Origin: Oscillospiraceae bacterium
GTDB lineage: Bacteria > Bacillota_A > Clostridia > Oscillospirales > Oscillospiraceae
Length of the DNA stretch: 11,474 bases
Reading direction: 5' to 3'
Assembly: GCA_902795095.1 (NCBI GenBank)
Contig: CADBKB010000042.1
Span: 1-11,474 of the forward strand
Below are positions 7,117 to 11,474 of the stretch, piece after piece. Both the position numbers and the translations under genes were made by a program. The notes under the pieces are model-generated. The model made no database searches, was not told the DNA's origin, and worked only from the letters and a program-made list of their open reading frames with translations. Positions within the stretch are counted from its first letter, which is position 1. Each line of letters begins with the position of its first letter.

Positions 7117-7802
7117 GCAAGGAACCCCTGACACTCTCCCACCGCCTGCCGGAAATCAGCGGCCCCAACGGCCACCGGCTCTACGGCGGCGCGCAAAGCC
7201 TGCTCCCCCGCAAGAGCATTCGCAATTCTGGCTGCGGGCTCATCTCCAGCGCCAATCTGCTGGCCTATCTCACCCGCTTCCATGATACCCGCGACGACCT
7301 GTTTGACCGGATCATCCGGCTGGATCCCATCCCTCTGGCCGAGTTCAACCGGGCCTGTATGCGCCTGTGCCGGGGCTTTCTGCGGCCCCTGCCCCATATC
7401 GGCATGACCGGCACCGCCGTGGCTCTCGGGCTCAACCGGGAGTTCCGCCGACGCGGCATCCCCTATCGGGCCGCCTGGTGCTTCCGCGCCAAGCCCATGT
7501 GGCAGCGCATGGAGGCAATGCTCCGGGCTGATCTGCCGGTGATCCTGGCCATCGGGCCGAACCTGCCCCGGTTCTGGCGGCACAAGAAGCTCAATCTCTA
7601 CCGTCCGCGCACGGACGGCACCATGCAGCCCGCCGCCCGGACCAACGCCCATTTCGTCACCGTCACCGCCATGGACGACGAATGGCTGATCATCAGCTCC
7701 TGGGGCCGCGAGTACTACCTCAACCGCGCCGAGTATGAGGACTACGCCAAGCGCTACTCCAGTCCCTGGTTCTGCAACATCCTGCTGCTGCGGGAAAAAT
7801 AG
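7113..7802 (+). CDS. Papain/C39-like cysteine peptidase-fold protein, translationally coupled to the subtilase
   Basis: A 229-residue protein without signal peptide or membrane segment. Its layout resembles papain-like and C39-type peptidases: a nucleophile region NSGCGLISSANLL with C41 at the start of a helix, a histidine strand NAHFVTVTAM with H180, then a short strand and IISSWGREYYL (193-203), which matches the papain N-SWG element except that Ser195 sits where Asn is usual. Sequence similarity to a named family cannot be verified by eye, so activity is inferred. The ATG overlaps the subtilase stop as ATGA, and GGGGAGGTG just upstream serves as RBS, so translation is probably coupled. The reading frame stays open far upstream, but only the 7113 start has an RBS and avoids the SLH region. 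It could act on the co-expressed protease, or be an inactive binding protein. Confidence 0.7.
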   Translation: MSKEPLTLSHRLPEISGPNGHRLYGGAQSLLPRKSIRNSGCGLISSANLLAYLTRFHDTRDDLFDRIIRLDPIPLAEFNRACMRLCRGFLRPLPHIGMTGTAVALGLNREFRRRGIPYRAAWCFRAKPMWQRMEAMLRADLPVILAIGPNLPRFWRHKKLNLYRPRTDGTMQPAARTNAHFVTVTAMDDEWLIISSWGREYYLNRAEYEDYAKRYSSPWFCNILLLREK

Positions 7803-7804
7803 AC

Positions 7805-7842
7805 GAAAAGTGCCGCGGGCTGCGCCCGCGGCACCTTTTATT
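7805..7842. terminator. Bidirectional rho-independent terminator between convergent genes
   Basis: GTGCCGCGGGC (7810-7820) and GCCCGCGGCAC (7824-7834) form an 11-bp perfect stem around a TGC loop. CTTTTATT follows on the plus strand, and TTTTCG follows when read on the minus strand, so it can end both the protease operon and the symporter transcript. Confidence 0.93.
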
Positions 7843-7847
7843 CTGCT

Positions 7848-9284
7848 TTACTCCTCGAAGGTCAGCACCTTCGAGGGGTGTTTTTTACAGGTGGCGAGGC
7901 TCACGAGCACCAGCAGCGCTCCGCTGGCGATGGCGCCGGGCACCGTGGCGCCCAGGCCGAAGGGTGTGCCCAGCAGATTCCATATGCCCGTCACAGCCAG
8001 GCCGCCCACCAGCGCGCTCAGCACGCCGGGGGTCGTGGCCTTTTTCCAGTACAGCGCGGCCAGGGCCGGGAAGCCCGCCGCCGCCGCGTAGTAAGACCAT
8101 GAGCCTGTGATGATGCTGTACACGCTCTTGACATACAGCGCCACGATCAGCGCCCCCACGGCCAGCACGACGGTGAACACCCGCGACAGCAGCAGCTCCC
8201 GCTTCTCGCTCATGTCGGGCCGGATGGTCTTGCCCACGTCGTGGATGCAGGTCTGCACCGCCACCAGCAGGTAGCTGTCCGCCGTGGACATCATGACCGA
8301 CAGCATGCCCGCCAGGGCCAGACCCGTCAGGCCGACGGGCAGGATTTCGATGGCCAGACCGGGCACCACCGCATCGGTGGTGCCGTACTTCGCCGCCACA
8401 TCGGGCAGCAGCTGCCGGCCCAGCAGGCCCATGTAGAAGATGAGGCCGATGGTGACCATGTAGATGGCCGTGCCCAGGAAGGTGCCGCGCTTGGCAGTCT
8501 TTTTATCCTTCGCGGCAAAGGCCCGCTGCCACATCTCGGCGCCCGCCAGGGTGAATACCAGGTAGGTGACGATGTCGCTGAGGATCTTGCCGTTGAAGGT
8601 GGGCTTGACGTAGGCCGGGTCCAGATGCGCCAGGAAGCCCGAGAAGCCCCCCGCCGCCGCGGTGCCCCGGATGGGGATGAGGATGTACACGAAGATCAGC
8701 AGCATGAAAAACTGCACCACGTCGGTATAGACCACGCCGAACAGGCCCGACGCCGCCGTATAGATGATGAAGATGGCCGTGGCGATCACCGCCGCCAGCT
8801 CATAGGACAGGCCGATGTTGCCGCCCACCATGTTGAAGATGGTGGCCGTGGCGCTGACCTGGGCCGCGACGGTACCCATCATCACCAGGGCGATCAGCAC
8901 CGACAGGAGGATCTGCGCCGTGCGCCCGAAACGGATGCGGAACAGATCCGGGATGGATGTGACGTTGTACTGCTTGCCCACCAGGTGGATGCGCCCGGCG
9001 ATGCCGGAAAAGATGTACATGCCGATGAGATACGGCAGGGCGGTCATGACGCAGGTAAAGCCCTCATTGTAGGCCTTGCCCGCCCGGCCCATCATGGCAC
9101 TGCCGCCGACGATGGTGGCGCAGACCGTGGCCATAATGACCACCGGGCCGAGGCTCCGACCCGCCACATAGAAGTCGTCCTCACCCTTAATGCGCCGGAC
9201 GAACCAGACGCCGACCCCCAACATCACCACCAGATACAGGCCAATGATGACGAGGTCGATCCAGCTGATAACAGAATGATCCAT
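7848..9284 (-). CDS. Sodium:solute symporter (SSS/SLC5 family), c-di-AMP riboswitch-controlled
   Basis: A 478-residue integral membrane transporter expected to couple Na+ entry to uptake of a small solute. It is highly hydrophobic with about 13 membrane segments. Family marks include the N-terminal WIDLVIIGLYLVVMLGVGVWF, the loop DDFYVAGRSLGP (36-47) and MLSVMMSTADSYLLV (327-341), where S333 and T334 match the Na2-site Ser-Thr of PutP/vSGLT transporters. The length is typical. The start at 9284 (MDHS) is chosen because AAAGGAG sits 5 nt before it; the upstream in-frame ATG would contain that site. Substrate cannot be read from sequence. Because a ydaO-type riboswitch precedes it and SSS members such as B. 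subtilis OpuE import proline for osmoprotection, an osmolyte or amino acid is my best inference. Confidence 0.93.
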   Translation of the reverse strand: MDHSVISWIDLVIIGLYLVVMLGVGVWFVRRIKGEDDFYVAGRSLGPVVIMATVCATIVGGSAMMGRAGKAYNEGFTCVMTALPYLIGMYIFSGIAGRIHLVGKQYNVTSIPDLFRIRFGRTAQILLSVLIALVMMGTVAAQVSATATIFNMVGGNIGLSYELAAVIATAIFIIYTAASGLFGVVYTDVVQFFMLLIFVYILIPIRGTAAAGGFSGFLAHLDPAYVKPTFNGKILSDIVTYLVFTLAGAEMWQRAFAAKDKKTAKRGTFLGTAIYMVTIGLIFYMGLLGRQLLPDVAAKYGTTDAVVPGLAIEILPVGLTGLALAGMLSVMMSTADSYLLVAVQTCIHDVGKTIRPDMSEKRELLLSRVFTVVLAVGALIVALYVKSVYSIITGSWSYYAAAAGFPALAALYWKKATTPGVLSALVGGLAVTGIWNLLGTPFGLGATVPGAIASGALLVLVSLATCKKHPSKVLTFEE

Positions 9285-9289
9285 GGTTT

Positions 9290-9296
9290 CTCCTTT
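9290..9296 (-). promoter_or_regulatory. RBS that decides the symporter start
   Basis: AAAGGAG on the minus strand, 5 nt before the ATG at 9284-9282. Confidence 0.75.
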
Positions 9297-9328
9297 CATT
9301 CAAATCGGGGAATGCCGGAACGCGCACA

Positions 9329-9354
9329 CGCCCGCCACCGGACGGTGGCAGGCG
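9329..9354 (-). other. GC-rich hairpin between the riboswitch and the symporter start
   Basis: On the minus strand CGCC-T-GCCACCG and CGGTGGC-G-GGCG form a 12-bp stem with a 2-nt loop. The one non-Watson-Crick position is a G-U pair in minus-strand RNA but a C-A mismatch in plus-strand RNA, which favours a role in the symporter leader. No T-run follows, so it is not a standard intrinsic terminator. It may be part of the riboswitch expression platform. Confidence 0.55.
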
Positions 9355-9387
9355 CGGAAAGATACAGTATCCCTATAAAAACGGTAT

Positions 9388-9513
9388 TCCTGTGAGTTCT
9401 TCCAACGCCTACGAGATTAGCTGACGGGTTCGGAGAGGAAGTCTCCTAACATGCTGTGATGTATTCACCCCAAAATTGGTTCTCCCGCTGCCGCAGTGCG
9501 GCACTCGGCATCC
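9388..9513 (-). promoter_or_regulatory. Cyclic di-AMP riboswitch (ydaO/yuaA motif)
   Basis: Read on the minus strand, the hallmark elements of the ydaO aptamer occur in order: GGATGCCGAG at the 5' side of P1, GCGGGAGAACCA, TTTTGGGGTGAAT, TTAGGAGACTTCC, CCGAACCCGTCAGCTAA, then TCTCGTAGGCGTT closing P1 (GATGCC with GGCGTT, including G-U pairs). This is a near-textbook match to the c-di-AMP-sensing class. Binding of c-di-AMP normally turns expression off. The aptamer ends about 100 nt upstream of the symporter start in the same orientation, so it almost certainly controls that gene. The aptamer is seen directly; the off-switch direction is from the family; the expression platform is not resolved. 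Confidence 0.95.
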
Positions 9514-9604
9514 AAATGGCAGATGCGATTGTCATTTCAACCTTACCATTCTCGCGGTACGAATAGATGAACAAATTGTAAACATTCTTTAAATTCTGGA
9601 ATGA

Positions 9605-9633
9605 ATTATTTAAAAACCGCTGTTTTTTGTCGA
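9605..9633 (-). promoter_or_regulatory. Putative promoter for the riboswitch-symporter transcript
   Basis: On the minus strand TCGACA (9633-9628) and AATAAT (9610-9605), each five of six to consensus, lie 17 nt apart. This would give a leader of about 310 nt containing the whole aptamer. A TACAAT at 9580-9575 is an alternative -10 without a good -35. Confidence 0.45.
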
Positions 9634-9687
9634 TAATTGTTGTATATTCATCAGAAAATGAATGTTAGCCATCCCTGTGCGGCGCCC

Positions 9688-9715
9688 TTGCTTTTTTCTG
9701 CATGTAGTTTATAAT
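9688..9715 (+). promoter_or_regulatory. Sigma-A promoter of the ADP-ribosylglycohydrolase operon
   Basis: TTGCTT (9688-9693) and TATAAT (9710-9715) lie 16 nt apart. The -10 is 32 nt upstream of the ATG at 9748, and GGAGGGGG (9733-9740) lies between. Confidence 0.8.
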
Positions 9716-9747
9716 AGAGGAAAGAAACCATCGGAGGGGGTGACGGG

Positions 9748-10860
9748 ATGCGCAGCTTGTCGAAGATCCGGGGCAGTCTGCTGGGCGGCGCCGCCGGCGA
9801 CGCTCTGGGCTACAGCGTGGAGTTTCTCAGCTATGACCAGATCATAGAGCGCTACGGCGCTGACGGGATCCTAGGCTACGACATGACCAACGACATCGCC
9901 ATCGTCTCCGACGATACACAGATGACCCTCTTCACCGCCAACGGCCTGCTGCTGGGCAAGACCCGCCGGGCCATGCGCGGCGTCAAAAAGCCCTACGAGG
10001 GCTACCTGGCCCTGGCCTACCTCGACTGGTTCAAGACCCAGCACCGCTTCCAGGCCGACGCCCGGTACCGGGCCTGCTGCTGGATCTACCATGTGCCGGA
10101 GATGCACCATCGCCGGGCCCCCGGCTCCACCTGCATGAGCGTGCTGGAAAACCGGAGCTTCGGCACCATCGACCGGCCCGCCAACAATTCCAAGGGCTGC
10201 GGCGGCATCATGCGCGCGGCGCCCATCGGCCTGTTCTTTGACCCCAAGGAAGTGCCCCAGAATCAGATCGACCGCCTCGGCGCCGCCTCCGCCGCCATCA
10301 CCCACGGCCATCCCATGGGCTGGATCCCCACGGCTGCCTTCGTCCACATGATCAGCCGCATCACCTATGGCGGCGTCCAGCAAGCGGATCTGAGCGAGCT
10401 GATCAACGAGACCAACGCCGCCATGGCGGAGCTCTTCGGCGAGCAGCGCGCAGAGCCCCTGGCCGCCATCCTGCGTCGGGCCCGCCGCCTCGCCGCCAGC
10501 AGCATCTCCGATCTGGACGCCATTCGCCAGCTCGGCGAGGGCTGGGTGGCGGAGGAGACCCTGGCCATCGCCGTGTTCTGCCTCCTGCGCTATCCCGACA
10601 CCTTCGGCCAATGCCTCATCGCCGCGGTCAACCACGACGGCGACTCCGACTCCACCGCGGCCGTCGCCGGCAACCTGCTGGGCGCCCTGCTGGGCGCGGA
10701 GCAGATCCCCGAGTTCTACCTGGACTCCCTGGAGCTGCGCGATATCATCGAGGAGCTCGCCCGCGACCTCTGGAACGACTGCCCCATGAGCCAGTTCTCC
10801 TCCTTCTTCGACGAGGACTGGTCGAGAAAATACATCGAATGCCGGTATGAGCCGGAATAA
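9748..10860 (+). CDS. ADP-ribosylglycohydrolase family protein (DraG/ARH-like)
   Basis: A 370-residue cytoplasmic hydrolase of the family that removes ADP-ribose from proteins or small molecules using two divalent metals. Motifs appear in family order: GSLLGGAAGDALGYSVEF (9-26), SDDTQMTLFTA with metal ligands D55, D56 and T57 (54-64), NSKGCGGIMRAAPIG (147-161), THGHP (185-189) and the C-terminal metal motif NHDGDSDSTAAVAGNLLGA with D299, D301 and T303 (295-313). All core residues seem present, so it should be active. The insert around 75-125, with a Cys-Cys and a His-rich stretch (HVPEMHHRR), may govern substrate choice. ATG with a strong GGAGGGGG RBS. It is the first gene of a two-gene operon with the DUF4279-like protein. 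No ADP-ribosyltransferase or nitrogenase gene is visible, so the target is unknown. Confidence 0.93.
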   Translation: MRSLSKIRGSLLGGAAGDALGYSVEFLSYDQIIERYGADGILGYDMTNDIAIVSDDTQMTLFTANGLLLGKTRRAMRGVKKPYEGYLALAYLDWFKTQHRFQADARYRACCWIYHVPEMHHRRAPGSTCMSVLENRSFGTIDRPANNSKGCGGIMRAAPIGLFFDPKEVPQNQIDRLGAASAAITHGHPMGWIPTAAFVHMISRITYGGVQQADLSELINETNAAMAELFGEQRAEPLAAILRRARRLAASSISDLDAIRQLGEGWVAEETLAIAVFCLLRYPDTFGQCLIAAVNHDGDSDSTAAVAGNLLGALLGAEQIPEFYLDSLELRDIIEELARDLWNDCPMSQFSSFFDEDWSRKYIECRYEPE

Positions 10861-10864
10861 TATG

Positions 10865-10871
10865 AAAGGAG
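10865..10871 (+). promoter_or_regulatory. RBS supporting a TTG start
   Basis: AAAGGAG lies 6 nt before TTG at 10878. No ATG or GTG is available near this site in the reading frame of the downstream protein. Confidence 0.8.
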
Positions 10872-10877
10872 CTTTCT

Positions 10878-11348
10878 TTGCCCGAACTGAAACGGTTTTT
10901 ATATCATGCGGAGCACACGCACTGCTATACCTATTTTTCCATCCGCGGCGATTTTGACCCGGATACCGTGACCGCCCTGCTCGGTCTGACCCCTGACGAA
11001 ATCTGCCGCGTCGGCGAGCCAAACGGTTTTGGCGGCACATATTCCTATCCCCGTTGGGAATTTGGAATGTGCGACGAATATGAAGTGCTGGTGGAAAACC
11101 AGATGCGCAAAACGATCGCGCCCCTGCTGGATAAGGTGGCGGTTTTGAAAAAGATCAAGCGCGAGAACGACGTCGCCTTTTTCCTGCATATTGTGCCGAC
11201 GGTTCGATACGACGAGCCCGTCCCCATCCTGGCCCCCTCTCTGGACGTCATGCAGTTCTGCTGCGATACCGGGACGAAGCTGGATATTGACATGTATCTG
11301 AGCTGCCCGGATCTCTGCGAAGAAGAATCTGTTTTGGAATTGCCCTGA
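10878..11348 (+). CDS. DUF4279-like protein, TTG start
   Basis: A 156-residue soluble protein with no signal peptide or membrane segment. It matches what I know of the DUF4279 pattern: YTYFSIRGDFDPDTVTALLG (18-37), then LTPDEICRVGE, a tryptophan in SYPRWEFGM, a middle helix, and the C-terminal TKLDIDMYLS (about 131-140). The domain has no established biochemical role; it is often found as a small stand-alone protein near surface or toxin-immunity genes. Start is TTG with a good RBS. It follows the ADP-ribosylglycohydrolase by only 17 nt and precedes a strong terminator, so the two are co-transcribed. Codon use is somewhat more AT-rich than in the upstream gene (GAT, GAA, TTT), a hint of separate origin. 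The family call is by eye. Confidence 0.75.
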   Translation: MPELKRFLYHAEHTHCYTYFSIRGDFDPDTVTALLGLTPDEICRVGEPNGFGGTYSYPRWEFGMCDEYEVLVENQMRKTIAPLLDKVAVLKKIKRENDVAFFLHIVPTVRYDEPVPILAPSLDVMQFCCDTGTKLDIDMYLSCPDLCEEESVLELP

Positions 11349-11365
11349 ATTCCATAACGCAATAC

Positions 11366-11408
11366 AACAACCGCTGCCGGACTCTGCGGCAGCGGTTGTT
11401 TGTTTTTC
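11366..11408 (+). terminator. Rho-independent terminator of the ADP-ribosylglycohydrolase operon
   Basis: AACAACCGCTGCCG (11366-11379) pairs perfectly over 14 bp with CGGCAGCGGTTGTT (11387-11400) around a 7-nt loop, followed by TGTTTTTC. Confidence 0.95.
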
Positions 11409-11474
11409 TGCGGCAACGACCCGTAGGCTCGCTGTCCCACATGCGCCCGTATAAGCCGCGATCCCGTCATTGCG
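11409..11474. repeat. Gene-free tail, probable start of another interspersed repeat copy
   Basis: The last nine bases, GTCATTGCG, equal the opening of the REP-like phrase at 565-573. The preceding stretch read on the minus strand (GCATGTGGGACAGCGAGCC, then TACGGGT) loosely resembles 485-510 (GCGTGTGGGCACGCC, then TCCCTACGGGC). The element is cut by the window end. Confidence 0.4.

Noticed and set aside
3433..7134. A 1233-residue open frame antisense to the whole subtilase
   Set aside because: Its codons are the mirror of a GC3-rich gene (Gly/Val/Ala-rich shadow), it has no RBS, and the plus strand holds an unmistakable protease with full domains.
9329..9354. Intrinsic terminator of the riboswitch
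   Set aside because: The stem is strong but is followed on the minus strand by a GC-rich run, not a T-tract.
8241..9395. Long plus-strand open frame across the symporter
   Set aside because: His/Asp/Gln-rich shadow of the minus-strand symporter that also runs through the riboswitch leader; no RBS or recognisable domain.
9871..11040. Long minus-strand open frame across the ADP-ribosylglycohydrolase operon
   Set aside because: Low-complexity Gly/Val-rich shadow spanning two genuine genes and their spacer.

Overview
The window looks like a chromosomal segment of a GC-rich, low-copy Clostridia-type Firmicute, most likely a gut Oscillospiraceae/Ruminococcaceae relative. The grounds are strong AGGAGG-type ribosome binding sites, sigma-A promoters with AT-rich intergenic DNA between GC-rich genes, a surface subtilase with SLH modules and an InlB-type repeat, a c-di-AMP (ydaO/yuaA) riboswitch, and small GC-rich interspersed repeats. 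The taxon is inferred from gene style; no rRNA marker is present.

Left part (1-1520). Three 24-bp repeats resembling the terminal repeats of IS21-family elements are followed by a small AT-rich XRE-type regulator with a strong terminator. Next comes a gene-free stretch of hairpin-forming interspersed repeats. On the minus strand lies an Sfp-type 4'-phosphopantetheinyl transferase. It is divergent from gap, with a promoter visible for each.

Middle (1521-3434). gap encodes a canonical NAD-type glyceraldehyde-3-phosphate dehydrogenase, monocistronic with its own promoter and a perfect terminator. A TetR/AcrR-type regulator follows with its own promoter, a 23-bp tandem repeat downstream, and a terminator.

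Surface protease operon (3435-7842). A 1198-residue secreted subtilase carries an S8 domain, an InlB-like repeat, three 188-residue Ig-like repeat units and three C-terminal SLH domains. Its stop overlaps by 4 bp (ATGA) the start of a 229-residue papain/C39-like protein that has no signal peptide. A bidirectional terminator closes the operon.

Right part (7843-11474). A sodium:solute symporter on the minus strand is preceded by a well conserved c-di-AMP riboswitch, which predicts a role in osmotic homeostasis. Divergently, a two-gene operon encodes an ADP-ribosylglycohydrolase (DraG/ARH-like) with intact metal motifs and a DUF4279-like protein started by TTG, closed by a strong terminator. The last bases begin what looks like another copy of the left-hand interspersed repeat.

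Most of the window is accessory or housekeeping chromosome. The parts most worth a second look are the riboswitch-symporter unit, the ADP-ribosylglycohydrolase/DUF4279 pair, and the coupled subtilase/cysteine-peptidase-like pair.
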